The notes: a model not told the origin generated them from the sequence alone. A stretch of DNA of 15,783 nt from Actinomycetes bacterium (GCA_024227975.1 JAAETV010000287.1:1-15783), one strand, 5' to 3'. Shown: positions 1 to 7,378, counted from the first letter of the stretch. Made by a program: numbers and translations.

Positions 1-1061
1 ACCCCGTTGGCCCAGCCGTGAAGTTCCCCGATCAAGGGGGCCACCTCGCGTGCGCTGCTGGCTGCCTGGTAGCGCTCGATTTCGGCATCAACAACGGTTC
101 GGGCCGCCCCCAGGTGCTCCCGGCGAGCCTCCAAGCCTCGGTTTGCGAACTCTTGGACATCGCTCAAGTCGCACACATCGACACCGTCGATCGAGGCCGC
201 TCCCAGGGGAAGATCCCGAGGTAGGGCCAGGTCGAGGACGAAGAGAGGATGCTGCCCGGACCGTGTGGCCCTGGTCAGCTCATCGATGCTGAAGATGGGC
301 TCCGATGCCCCGGTAGCCGTGATGATGATGTCGAATTCACCCAGGCCGTGGGCCATGTCTTGGTAGGCAATCGCTGTCGCTTCCAGCTCAGCAGCGATGG
401 TTTCGGCCCGGGCCGCGGTCCGGTTGGCCACCTTCAGCTCGACGTCGTGCTTGCGGGTGAGGGCGGTGGCGACTCCGGCTCCTACTTCGCCCGTTCCCAC
501 CAGCAACACCGAGCTGCCGGCCACCCGGTTTCGGCGTTCAGCCAGCAGAGACACGGCGGCGTGGGACAGCGAAGCAGTGTTGCGTCCGATATCGGTGTCG
601 GTGCGAACCTTCTTGCCCCCCTCGATCGCCCGCTGGAACAAGAGGTTGAGGACAGGGCCTGACGTCTGCTCGGTACGGGCTGCTTCCCACGCCCGGCCGA
701 CCTGACCCAGGATCTCGTGCTCTCCGAGCACGACCGAGTCGAGCCCAGCCGTCACCTCGAACAGGTGACGGACAGCATCTTGGTGATAGTGGGTGCGGAC
801 ATAGGGGTCGAAGCGCTCAGGGTCGACCCCGCTGAGGAGACCGATGGCATGGCGGATATCGCGAAACCCGTCATGGAAGCGTTCAGCGTGAACGTAGAAC
901 TCGGTCCGGTTGCAGGTGGAGAGGACAACGGCCTCAGTCACGACATCGCTTCGGGAAACCTCGGCCAGAGCCTTCGGCACCGCGTCGGCCGACAGGCTCA
1001 AGGCCTCGAGCATGGCGGCCGGTGCCGTCCGATGACTCAGCCCTATGGCGACGACGGTCAT
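1..1061 (-). CDS. hemA: Glutamyl-tRNA reductase, 3'-truncated by the window edge
   Basis: The enzyme reduces glutamyl-tRNA(Glu) with NADPH to glutamate-1-semialdehyde, the first committed step of C5-pathway tetrapyrrole synthesis in the cytoplasm. Reading the minus strand from the ATG at 1059-1061 gives about 353 residues with no stop before the left edge; full-length family members have about 420-450. The N-terminus MTVVAIGLSHRTAP leads to the catalytic cysteine Cys50 in STCNRTE. His99 lies in HLFEVTAGLDSVVLGEHEIL, which matches the family signature. A Rossmann glycine motif, GTGEVG, follows near residue 185. The start is supported by GGAG (1068-1071) six bases before the ATG. The missing end would hold most of the dimerisation domain. 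No partner hem gene is visible. Identity is very secure; only the C-terminus cannot be judged. Confidence 0.97.
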   Translation of the reverse strand, partial: MTVVAIGLSHRTAPAAMLEALSLSADAVPKALAEVSRSDVVTEAVVLSTCNRTEFYVHAERFHDGFRDIRHAIGLLSGVDPERFDPYVRTHYHQDAVRHLFEVTAGLDSVVLGEHEILGQVGRAWEAARTEQTSGPVLNLLFQRAIEGGKKVRTDTDIGRNTASLSHAAVSLLAERRNRVAGSSVLLVGTGEVGAGVATALTRKHDVELKVANRTAARAETIAAELEATAIAYQDMAHGLGEFDIIITATGASEPIFSIDELTRATRSGQHPLFVLDLALPRDLPLGAASIDGVDVCDLSDVQEFANRGLEARREHLGAARTVVDAEIERYQAASSAREVAPLIGELHGWANG

Positions 1062-1091
1062 CGATGACTCCAGATGATGGTTGCAGAGATA

Positions 1092-1121
1092 CCGGTCATT
1101 CGGTCTCCAAGGGTAGACCGG
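1092..1121 (-). promoter_or_regulatory. Alternative hairpins over a possible hemA -10 box
   Basis: CGGTCT (1101-1106) pairs with AGACCG (1115-1120). The same right side, as GACCGG (1116-1121), can instead pair with CCGGTC (1092-1097). On the minus strand the hexamer TACCCT (1110-1115) fits the actinobacterial TANNNT -10 form. It would give a leader of about 40 bases containing the visible Shine-Dalgarno of hemA. This is a pattern reading only, and short GC-rich repeats like this also arise by chance. Confidence 0.25.
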
Positions 1122-1274
1122 CTCCCGTCGAGGCCCCTACCCAGTTCAGAATCGAGGTGAGAGGGCAGACGAACAACCGTTGCCCCTGGAGTATCGCCTG
1201 AGCTCACCGTGAGAGGCTACGGACCAAGGGCCAGATTCCACAAATGCACGAAATGGTCGGTTGGGACCTCGGGG

Positions 1275-2711
1275 CTACAACTCGTGGCGTCGGATCTTGC
1301 CTCCAAGACCAGTCGGGAGGGTCTCTCTGACCTCGACCCGGCCTGGGATCTTGTAGCGGGCTAGCTGCTCCCGACAGTGGGCGAGCAGACCATCGATATC
1401 GATGGTCGCCCCCAGCTCGGGAACGAGGTGGGCTATCAGGTGCTCGCCGGTCATGGGATCGGGTTCGCCAGTGACAGCAGCCTCGGCCACCGAGGGGTAG
1501 GCCACCAACACGGCCTCGACCTCTCCTGGGTAGACATTGAAGCCCGACACGATGACAAGATCCTTGAGCCGATCGACGATGGCGATACAGCCATCGTCGT
1601 CGACCACAGCGAGGTCGCCGGTCTGGAGCCAGCCGTCCTTGTCGGCCGTGGGGACGATCTCGCCGGCCTCGAAATACCCGGGCGACACCATTGGCCCCCG
1701 TACCCACAGCTCACCGGGATCGCCGACGAATGCATCGTCGCCGTCCTGGTCGACTATGCGTGCTTCAATCCCTGGCAAGAGCCGACCGACAGAACCGACG
1801 GGGGCATCGGAGCCAGCGGCGGTGGCGACGACGGCGCTGGTCTCGGTCAGGCCATACCCCTCGGCCAGGGCGATGTTGAGCTGGTGGCTGACCTCCAGAT
1901 GGATGGCCGGGGGGAGCTTGGCCGCGCCGGAGATGGCAAGCTCCAGGCTCTCGAACTGTTCGGGATTGGTGTCAGCTGAGCGGGCCAGAGCCAGCCACAA
2001 GTTTGGTGGACCGCCCAGCATCGTCACCTTGTGTTGAGCCGCCAGGGCTCCGATCTGGCCCGGAGATCGGAAGTCCTCCAGGACGATGGTGGCCCCGATC
2101 CGGAGTCCGAGGTTGAGCACGATGCTCAGCCCGAAGACATGGAACAGGGGGATCACACCGAGCACCACATGATCGGCGTCGAGCAGATCGATGGGGAGAG
2201 TCAGCATGGCTCGGATGGCCGAGTCGAGGTTGCCGTGGGTGAGAACAGCCGGCTTCGGCTGACCGGCAGTGCCACTGGTGAACAACAACACGGCGGGAGC
2301 GTCGGCGCTGACCGAAACAAGAGGGGCAGGCTCACCGGCGTCCAGGGTGTCAATAGCCAGGATGTGGGGGGAGGTGGTGGTGTCCAGGCTCGCGCCGAAG
2401 GCGGGATTGATGATGGCGGCCGATGGGGCCACCACCTCGATCTCACGGCTCAGCTCGGCTGGCGGTGATTGGGGGTTGAGCGGAACGGCGATAGCGCCGA
2501 TCCCGATGATGGCCAGGTAGGCCATCACGAACACCTCATCGTTGCCGCTCAGCACCATGATGCGATCGCCTGCTCCGAGGCCGGTGGCCCCAAGCGCACC
2601 CCTCCACTTGGCGACCCGGTCCTCGATCTGGGCGTAGGTCAGTGAGCCCGACGGGGTGACAAGGGCTGGGTGCTGGCCGGGGTGGGACGAGGGGCTCTCC
2701 GCCAAGTTCAT
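1275..2711 (-). CDS. AMP-forming acyl-CoA synthetase-like ligase
   Basis: This 478-residue member of the ANL (acyl/aryl-CoA synthetase) superfamily would activate a carboxylic acid with ATP and, typically, pass it to CoA. Visible motifs in order are the phosphate loop LLFTSGTAGQPKPAV (about 143-156), EGYGLTET (284-291), GWLQTGD (360-366), DRLKDLVIVSGFNVYPGEVE (380-399) and a C-terminal PTGLGGKIRR carrying the likely catalytic lysine Lys472. It is shorter than most FadD proteins (500-560) because the N-terminal domain is compact. The phosphate loop has Pro where most members have Gly after the conserved PK. The reading frame continues upstream to about 3014, but homology begins at the ATG at 2709-2711 (MNLAESPSSH), so that start was chosen. 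It is divergent from the secreted CAP protein. The substrate cannot be told from sequence; a malonyl-CoA or medium-chain ligase are both possible. Confidence 0.88.
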   Translation of the reverse strand: MNLAESPSSHPGQHPALVTPSGSLTYAQIEDRVAKWRGALGATGLGAGDRIMVLSGNDEVFVMAYLAIIGIGAIAVPLNPQSPPAELSREIEVVAPSAAIINPAFGASLDTTTSPHILAIDTLDAGEPAPLVSVSADAPAVLLFTSGTAGQPKPAVLTHGNLDSAIRAMLTLPIDLLDADHVVLGVIPLFHVFGLSIVLNLGLRIGATIVLEDFRSPGQIGALAAQHKVTMLGGPPNLWLALARSADTNPEQFESLELAISGAAKLPPAIHLEVSHQLNIALAEGYGLTETSAVVATAAGSDAPVGSVGRLLPGIEARIVDQDGDDAFVGDPGELWVRGPMVSPGYFEAGEIVPTADKDGWLQTGDLAVVDDDGCIAIVDRLKDLVIVSGFNVYPGEVEAVLVAYPSVAEAAVTGEPDPMTGEHLIAHLVPELGATIDIDGLLAHCREQLARYKIPGRVEVRETLPTGLGGKIRRHEL

Positions 2712-2847
2712 CGTCGAGAGTTCAGCACATCTACGGGGCCGGCGCGGCCAACAACGACGGCTCAACTCCGAACTGGAGCGGCCGAAGGAACGAGAGGATG
2801 TGAACGGCGCATCCTCCGAGCTCACAAGGACAGGGGTTGACGCCGCG

Positions 2848-4215
2848 GTGCGCATCAGACATTTTCTGGCCATCATGCTGGCACTTCCAGCCCTGCTGAT
2901 ACCCGGCACCCCGGCGGACGCGGGCAGTGATCCGGCCACCGACGAAGCGGCCTTCGTGGCCATGATCAACCAGCTCAGAAGCTCCCGGGGACTGCAAACC
3001 CTGCGGATCGACACCGAGCTGACGACCGAAGCCCGACGTTGGACCAGCCAGATGGCAGCCAGTGATCAGTTGGCCCATGCCCCTGATCTGTCCCATGGCA
3101 TCAGCGCTGACTGGGAGGTGTTGGGAGAGAACGTTGGGGTACACGGCGTTGCCGACCTCGCGGCCTTGTTCCAGGCGTTCACCATGAGTCCGTCCCATCT
3201 CGACAACCTCGTCGACCCCCGTTTCGATTCGATCGGCGTTGGCGTGGTTCATGAGGCCGACGGGACGATCTGGACGACCCATCGCTTCATGAGTGTGCGC
3301 CAGCCAGCGGTGGCTACGCCCAAGCCAACGCTTGGCCACACAGTCGCCCCCGTCGAACCGGCCCTCGCCCCCATACCCGAGTTGCCACTGACTCCACCTA
3401 CGAGCTTGCCCCCACCCCCGGCAACGACCACAACCACCACCCTGCCACCGGCAACGACCACGCTGCCGCCGACAACGACAACGACGCTGCCGCCGACGAC
3501 CGCCAAACCGACGACCACCGCCAGACCGACAACGACCACGCTGCCAACAACGGCCTCCAAACCGACGACATCCGCCATACCGGTGACAACCCAGCAACCG
3601 ACGACAACGACAACAGCGCCCAAGCCAACAACAGGCGAGGCCGAGCCTACAAAGGCTGCGAAAGCGACGACGTCAAAGGCCCAGGCAATGGCCGACTTCA
3701 CCGCTTCAGCCATTGGAGGTAGCTCTCCCGCGTCCGGGCCGGAACAGCAACCACCGACCGCTGATGGGCGCAGCAACCCGGTGACCTCGACTGCCCCCTT
3801 GGTACCCGAGGAACCGTTGCTATCGAGCGGCGATGCACCAATGCGAACACCAGAACCGACCTCGGACACGAGTCCGGTCAAGGCCTTCAACCCTGCACCG
3901 CTACCACCTCCGACCACGGTCCAGCCTCCGGGTGCAGCTGAGCCACTGGCGATCGATAGACCGATGCCTCCGGCCCCTTTTGCCGACTGGCCAACCCCGA
4001 CCATCACTGCACGCTTGCTCACTTTCGAGATCGTGATCACGGTCGAGCCGAGCCCGATCATCCCCTTCGCCCCAAACCCAGCCCAGCCCGTCCTGACACC
4101 GTTGCTGCCTACTCCTAGCGTCGGTCCCCTGGTCAGACCAACACCACAGCGAACCCCCGTCGATCAACAACTGGTGGCGGCCATCCTGGGCGACGTCGAC
4201 GAGGCCGGCCTCTAG
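2848..4215 (+). CDS. Secreted CAP/SCP-domain protein with Thr/Pro-rich tail
   Basis: The protein has 455 residues. A signal peptide is visible (n-region MRIRH, hydrophobic FLAIMLALPALLIPG, likely cleavage after TPADA near residue 25). It is followed by a CAP/SCP domain at about 30-150. Family landmarks are VAMINQLRSSRGL, LAHAPDLSH, LGENVG (92-97), MSPSHLDNLVDPRF (113-126), SIGVGVV and TTHRFM. These hold the His-Glu-His set that lines the CAP cavity. After residue 180 the chain is low-complexity, with TTTTLPP-like units at about 190-278 and then a Pro/Ser/Thr-rich stretch. No sortase motif or C-terminal membrane helix is seen, so it is probably released or loosely wall-bound. The frame is open from 2656, but the GTG at 2848 alone places the signal peptide at the N-terminus; a GTG at 2800 is the alternative. 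The molecular role of bacterial CAP proteins is poorly defined. Confidence 0.85.
   Translation: MRIRHFLAIMLALPALLIPGTPADAGSDPATDEAAFVAMINQLRSSRGLQTLRIDTELTTEARRWTSQMAASDQLAHAPDLSHGISADWEVLGENVGVHGVADLAALFQAFTMSPSHLDNLVDPRFDSIGVGVVHEADGTIWTTHRFMSVRQPAVATPKPTLGHTVAPVEPALAPIPELPLTPPTSLPPPPATTTTTTLPPATTTLPPTTTTTLPPTTAKPTTTARPTTTTLPTTASKPTTSAIPVTTQQPTTTTTAPKPTTGEAEPTKAAKATTSKAQAMADFTASAIGGSSPASGPEQQPPTADGRSNPVTSTAPLVPEEPLLSSGDAPMRTPEPTSDTSPVKAFNPAPLPPPTTVQPPGAAEPLAIDRPMPPAPFADWPTPTITARLLTFEIVITVEPSPIIPFAPNPAQPVLTPLLPTPSVGPLVRPTPQRTPVDQQLVAAILGDVDEAGL
3418..3681 (+). repeat. Thr/Pro codon-repeat tract inside the CAP gene
   Basis: Runs of ACN (Thr) codons alternate with CCN (Pro) codons, giving units such as TTTTTLPP, TTAKP and TTTARP. 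The tract encodes an extended, probably O-glycosylated or wall-spanning linker. Because it is built from degenerate codons, it is a protein repeat rather than a DNA element. Length variation between strains would be expected. Confidence 0.8.
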
Positions 4216-4230
4216 ATTCTTGAGGCCGGC
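4204..4230 (+). terminator. Hairpin at the end of the CAP gene
   Basis: GCCGGCCTC (4204-4212) and GAGGCCGGC (4222-4230) form a perfect 9-bp GC-rich stem around a 9-base loop that contains the TAG stop codon. No U-tract follows, which is usual for actinobacterial terminators. The left arm is also part of a 12-bp palindrome, GAGGCCGGCCTC (4201-4212). Confidence 0.6.
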
Positions 4231-4303
4231 AACTGATGTCTTGTGACGAGTCTTGCCGCCCCGAGAATCTCGAGGTGCCCGCAGGGCACACCTAGATTCT
4301 TGA
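4212..4303. repeat. CTAGATTCTTGA direct repeat, with an inverted core between
   Basis: The 12-mer CTAGATTCTTGA occurs at 4212-4223 and again at 4292-4303. Between them, at 4264-4270, lies AGAATCT, the reverse complement of the core AGATTCT, inside the near-palindrome CGAGAATCTCG (4262-4272). Three copies of one 7-mer in about 90 bases of AT-poor DNA is more than expected. The element sits between two convergent transcription units. Confidence 0.55.
4275..4289 (-). terminator. Possible terminator of the HAD-proC-SAM hydrolase operon
   Basis: GTGCCC (4275-4280) and GGGCAC (4284-4289) form a 6-bp stem with a 3-base loop, 19 bases beyond the stop of the last small ORF of the minus-strand operon. 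Further bases outside can pair with small bulges. There is no U-tract. It faces the CAP gene hairpin across the convergent gap. Confidence 0.4.
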
Positions 4304-4308
4304 CCGCG

Positions 4309-4398
4309 CTAGCGGACGAGGAAGAAGATCTGGAGCGCTCCCGCTCCCAGGATGGCGAGTAGCAAAACGGCCAGAGTGAGCACCGTCGCTGGTCTCAT
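4309..4398 (-). CDS. 29-residue single-helix membrane peptide
   Basis: An uninterrupted 30-codon frame starts with the ATG at 4396-4398 and stops with TAG at 4309-4311. Its ATG shares one base with the TGA of the SAM hydrolase gene (TGATG), the classic layout for translational coupling. The product begins MRPATVLTLAVLLLAILGAG and ends in ALQIFFLVR. It has about 24 apolar residues in one block, flanked by Arg at residue 2 and at the C-terminus, so a single transmembrane helix is the likely form. No family is recognised. It may be a membrane regulator or partner of the upstream enzyme, or simply a short orphan. Support comes from the coupling geometry and the composition, not from homology. Confidence 0.5.
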   Translation of the reverse strand: MRPATVLTLAVLLLAILGAGALQIFFLVR

Positions 4399-5288
4399 CA
4401 GAGGCCCCGTTCCGGTCCAGGGTTGGTGGTGAGGACGACGGGCGTAGCCAATCGATTGGGGTTGTCGGCCACCCGGCCTCGTTCGGGGGTCAGCACCACC
4501 CGATCGGCCTCACCGAGCCCAAGCTCAATGGCAGCTGAGCCACGATCGGCGGCGAGAGCGACCAGACCGTAGGAGTCGGTGAGGAGCCCGATCCCGGTCG
4601 GAGGAATCTCGGCGAAGGTGGTGACCCTGGTCGCGACCCTCTCCTTGGCACCGCCCGAGATGCCGACGGCGTCAGGCCACCCAACCAGCTGTTCGGGATC
4701 GACGTTGAGTTGGATGTTGCCGAAGCCGTCGACCCAGAGGACCTCGGCCGAGATGGTGCCGTCGTCTTGGGTCTCACTCACGGGTAGCACGCTGGGGAGG
4801 AGCCGGATCGGGTCGATGGGGGTGCCGAGCTCATTCATCGGGACCCCGAGACAGAGGTGGGCGGCTACCGGGGCGAACACGTCCCGACCGTCGAAGGTTG
4901 TGCCGAGGGGGGGCAGTTGGTATTCGGCCTTGTCGAGTACGACAGCTCCCGTTGCGCCACCGACCATGGCCACCGCTGGGGCCAGCAGACCGTTGTCGGG
5001 GCCGACGAGGTAGCTCTGCCCGTCGCCTACTTCAATGGCGACAGGGCGGCGATGGGTGCCAACACCGGGATCGACAACGGCCAGCACGACGCCAGGCACC
5101 AGATAGTTGGCGGCTCGGGCCAGGGCCAGGCCGCCGGCTCGAACGTTGAACGGTTCGACGGCGTGGGTGATGTCGATGATGGAGACCTCAGGGGCCAGCG
5201 ATCGGATGACGGAATGGACGACACCGACGAACTCATCGGCGTGGCCGTAGTCGGAGAGGAAGGAGACGGTGTCGAGCCTGGCACCCAC
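4398..5288 (-). CDS. SAM hydrolase (DUF62, SAM hydroxide adenosyltransferase)
   Basis: Members of this family split S-adenosylmethionine with water into adenosine and methionine; they are relatives of fluorinase and chlorinase. The 296-residue length is usual. Seen motifs are FLSDYGHADEFVG (10-22) at the N-terminus, VDPGVGTHRR (72-81) with the conserved Asp73 and Arg, VGPDNGLL (95-102), TFDGRDVFAPVAAHL (131-145) with His144, and WVDGFGNIQLNV (185-196). The Asp-Arg-His set matches hydrolases rather than halogenases, as far as can be judged by eye. The start is a GTG at 5286-5288, with GGGAGG six bases upstream and only two bases after the proC stop. It is the third gene of the HAD-proC operon and is followed by a coupled small membrane ORF. 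Its physiological purpose is uncertain; SAM pool control is the usual suggestion. Confidence 0.9.
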   Translation of the reverse strand: MGARLDTVSFLSDYGHADEFVGVVHSVIRSLAPEVSIIDITHAVEPFNVRAGGLALARAANYLVPGVVLAVVDPGVGTHRRPVAIEVGDGQSYLVGPDNGLLAPAVAMVGGATGAVVLDKAEYQLPPLGTTFDGRDVFAPVAAHLCLGVPMNELGTPIDPIRLLPSVLPVSETQDDGTISAEVLWVDGFGNIQLNVDPEQLVGWPDAVGISGGAKERVATRVTTFAEIPPTGIGLLTDSYGLVALAADRGSAAIELGLGEADRVVLTPERGRVADNPNRLATPVVLTTNPGPERGL

Positions 5289-5290
5289 CG

Positions 5291-6079
5291 TCAGCCTCCC
5301 TGGCCCAGTTGGCGTGATCGGTCGGTGGCGGCCTGGACCGCGTCGATGAAGGCGGCCCGGATGGCCTTCTGCTCCAGGACCCGTAGGCCGGCGGCCGTGG
5401 TCCCAGCCGGGGTGGTGACGCCGGCTCGCAACTCGGCTGCGGTCGATTGGCCCGACATCAACAGGGTGGCTGCGCCTAGCAGGGTCTGGCCAGCCAGGGT
5501 GGCCGAGACATCGGCCGGGAGGCCGGCCGAGACGCCGGCGTCGATCAAGGCTTCGGCCACCAGGAATACGTAGGCGGGGCCGGAACCCGATAGCCCGGTG
5601 ACCGCGTCGAGCAGGTGCTCGGGTACGACAACAGCTTCACCGACGGCAGCGAGGATGGAGACCGCCCAGCCAACATCGTCGGCGCTGGCGGCTGTGCCTC
5701 CGGCCACACCGGCCGCCCCGAAGCCAACGAGGGATGGGGTGTTCGGCATGACCCGAACCACAGGGGTGTCGGCCGGTAGGGCGGCTTCCATGGCGGCGAT
5801 GGTGATTCCAGCTGCGATCGACACGATCCGGGCCGGCTGGTCGAGGCCTCGGCAGACGTTGACGGCCAGGTCGGGTTTGACGGCGACGATGGTGTCGATG
5901 CCAGCTCGAGGCTCAGCCAAGACCTGGACTCCGGGAAAGGCGGCCTCCAGGGACTGGCGCTGTTGATCGATCACCTCGACCACGGTCAGCTCCGTTGGGG
6001 CCGCCCATTTGGCTCGGATCAGTCCTCCGAGCAGGGCCTGGCCCATCTTGCCACCACCGACGATCTGCAACCTGGTCAC
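5291..6079 (-). CDS. proC: Pyrroline-5-carboxylate reductase
   Basis: The enzyme reduces 1-pyrroline-5-carboxylate to proline with NAD(P)H in the last step of proline synthesis. The 262-residue protein opens with the Rossmann motif QIVGGGKMGQALLGGL. It then shows VAVKPD, VVRVMPNTPSLVGFG (the conserved MPNTP), and the signature region DAVTGLSGSGPAYVFLVAEAL, followed by VTTPAGTTAAGL. All are hallmarks of ProC. The start is a GTG at 6077-6079 (VTRLQIV), 10 bases after the HAD gene stop; the in-frame extension to 6418 is only a shadow of that gene. No clear Shine-Dalgarno precedes the GTG, so translation probably depends on coupling from the upstream gene. Confidence 0.95.
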   Translation of the reverse strand: MTRLQIVGGGKMGQALLGGLIRAKWAAPTELTVVEVIDQQRQSLEAAFPGVQVLAEPRAGIDTIVAVKPDLAVNVCRGLDQPARIVSIAAGITIAAMEAALPADTPVVRVMPNTPSLVGFGAAGVAGGTAASADDVGWAVSILAAVGEAVVVPEHLLDAVTGLSGSGPAYVFLVAEALIDAGVSAGLPADVSATLAGQTLLGAATLLMSGQSTAAELRAGVTTPAGTTAAGLRVLEQKAIRAAFIDAVQAATDRSRQLGQGG

Positions 6080-6089
6080 AGCGGCGAGG

Positions 6090-6698
6090 CTAGCGGCCGA
6101 GCAGGCCGAGCTGGCCCAAGTGGGTTCGCAGCCCGTCGGGTTCGACGAAGTGGTGGACGGCGAACCCGAGGGAGGAGGCGGTTGCGATGTTGGTGGCCGA
6201 GTCGTCGATGAAGAGGGCGTCGCAAGCGGTGAAGCCGTAGCGATCGCAGAGGAGGTTGAAGATGGCGGGTTCGGGTTTGACCACACCCTCGAAGCCGGAG
6301 ATGACCTTGCCGGTGAACCGTTTGAGGAAGGGATAACGCTCCTCGACCAGTTCGAAGGTGTCTCGCCCCCAGTTGGAGAGGGCATAGCAGGCAATCCCAG
6401 CCTCGATGAGCTGGTCAAGGATCATGACCGATTCACTAATGGGTTCGCCGACGGTCTCGGGCCAGCGATCGGCAAAAGCTTGTAAGAGGTCGCGCTGGTC
6501 GGGGTGCCTGGCGATGAGGCCGGCCACCATCTCGTCGAGTGAGGTACCGCGGTCGAGGGCGGCATTTGCCTCCAGAGTGAGGACTTCGTCGAGGAAGGTG
6601 TCGAGCTGGTCGGAGTCGGCGATGAGCTTCTGGTAGAGGAACCGTCGATCCCACGGAATCAGGACATTGCCGAGATCGAACACAACCACATTGACCAT
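6090..6698 (-). CDS. HAD-family phosphatase (YihX-like)
   Basis: This 202-residue HAD superfamily hydrolase (subfamily IA, with an alpha-helical cap) probably acts on a small phosphorylated metabolite. Motif I is VVFDLGNVL with the nucleophile Asp8; the DLGNV form is shared with E. coli YihX. Motif II is LSNW (Ser108). Motif III is Lys141 in GVVKPEPAIF, and motif IV is FIDDSATN (Asp165, Asp166). The ATG at 6696-6698 is chosen because motif I begins six residues later; the longer frame to 6869 adds a non-homologous leader. A TAGGGT box lies 8 bases before this ATG and there is no good ribosome binding site, which suggests a leaderless mRNA. It heads the operon with proC, the SAM hydrolase and a small peptide. 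The substrate is unknown. Confidence 0.88.
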   Translation of the reverse strand: MVNVVVFDLGNVLIPWDRRFLYQKLIADSDQLDTFLDEVLTLEANAALDRGTSLDEMVAGLIARHPDQRDLLQAFADRWPETVGEPISESVMILDQLIEAGIACYALSNWGRDTFELVEERYPFLKRFTGKVISGFEGVVKPEPAIFNLLCDRYGFTACDALFIDDSATNIATASSLGFAVHHFVEPDGLRTHLGQLGLLGR

Positions 6699-6706
6699 CC
6701 AGCTCG

Positions 6707-6712
6707 ACCCTA
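6707..6712 (-). promoter_or_regulatory. TAGGGT -10 box of the HAD-proC operon, likely leaderless
   Basis: On the minus strand TAGGGT is followed by eight bases and then the HAD gene ATG. This is the spacing expected when transcription begins at or next to the start codon. The same hexamer sits at the same distance before two plus-strand genes in this window. No convincing -35 box is seen. Confidence 0.5.
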
Positions 6713-6720
6713 GCGACCAG

Positions 6721-6782
6721 CATCGACGAACGATGCGGGCCCGACGAGGGCTGAACGCGGGTGGCCCCGTCTCGGGCCGAGA
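6721..6782. repeat. Two small palindromes upstream of the HAD operon
   Basis: The 196-base gap between ybjN and the HAD gene holds CATCG/CGATG (6721-6725 and 6731-6735, 5-base loop) and TCTCGG-G-CCGAGA (6770-6782). Either could be an operator or part of a terminator for the mshA-ybjN transcript. No open reading frame in this gap looks genuine. Confidence 0.3.
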
Positions 6783-6894
6783 ATGTGGTCGGGCCGTGGT
6801 GGCCGAGAAGCTTCCCAAGTCCCCGGCCGCCACGATCCGACGTGAACACCACCCTATAGAGATCCGCAAGAGGAAACAAGCGTAGATTGTCGAA

Positions 6895-7353
6895 TTACTG
6901 GAACTTGCTAGCGAACCCGATCCTCAGCGCGGGCCGGAAGAACTGCTCGACCCAGACATAGAGCGACCCCAGAACTCGATCGAGCTCATCATCACAAATC
7001 ATGGTGTTGTCGAGCTGGCCGACGAGGTAGACGGCATCCTCATCGCCAACGGCGAATGTGGCCCCGTAGAGCTTCAGATTGCGGCGCATCAGATGGAGGT
7101 AGAGCTGTTCGGCGTTCTCCATCGGAGCCGGCATGAAGTACGTCTCGTAGTGCAGGGTCCGCTGCTGGAGGTGGTAGCGGATGGTGAAGGCATCCCGCTC
7201 CTCTCCCTGGAGACGCACATACCAGCGGCGGGGGCCTTCTACATCACGCTCGACGGCGGCCACAATGGGGTTCTCGGCCAACTGAGCCTCGAACCAACGA
7301 TCGATGGTGGCTTCCAAGGCGCTCAACTGGTCGGGCTCAGCCGGGATCGTCAT
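6895..7353 (-). CDS. YbjN-domain protein
   Basis: This 152-residue protein is of the YbjN type (type III secretion chaperone-like fold). The family is widespread in Actinobacteria and repeatedly found beside mshA, as with Rv0487 next to Rv0486 in Mycobacterium. It shows the characteristic pattern of an N-terminal helix, a WYVRLQGEERDAFTIRYHL strand region, LHYETYFMPAP, a MENAEQLYLHLMRRNLKLYG helix and YLVGQL. It has no signal peptide or membrane helix. The ATG at 7351-7353 is backed by an AGAGGAGG ribosome site four to five bases upstream. It lies 25 bases downstream of mshA in the same direction, so it is probably cotranscribed. The function is unknown; the linkage with mshA suggests a role connected to mycothiol or its regulation. 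Confidence 0.85.
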   Translation of the reverse strand: MTIPAEPDQLSALEATIDRWFEAQLAENPIVAAVERDVEGPRRWYVRLQGEERDAFTIRYHLQQRTLHYETYFMPAPMENAEQLYLHLMRRNLKLYGATFAVGDEDAVYLVGQLDNTMICDDELDRVLGSLYVWVEQFFRPALRIGFASKFQ

Positions 7354-7378
7354 CGCCCTCCTCTGATCGGTCGCCCAG

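Noticed and set aside
1377..1979. Plus-strand frame of 200 residues opposite the ligase
   Set aside because: It is a shadow: the minus-strand frame has all the ligase motifs, and this one shows no recognisable domain.
2656..2847. N-terminal extension of the CAP gene
   Set aside because: It overlaps the start of the ligase on the other strand and would place the signal peptide 64 residues inside the protein.
3410..3680. CRISPR-like or tandem DNA repeat
   Set aside because: The periodicity is of three bases with degenerate third positions, so it is a codon repeat in protein, with no constant repeat-spacer structure.
3249..4061. Long minus-strand frame (270 residues) opposite the CAP gene
   Set aside because: It is made of Val and Gly runs that mirror the Thr/Pro codons of the plus-strand tract, and it has no start context or family resemblance.
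4857..5573. Plus-strand frame of 238 residues over the SAM hydrolase and proC genes
   Set aside because: It crosses two well-supported minus-strand genes and has no motif.
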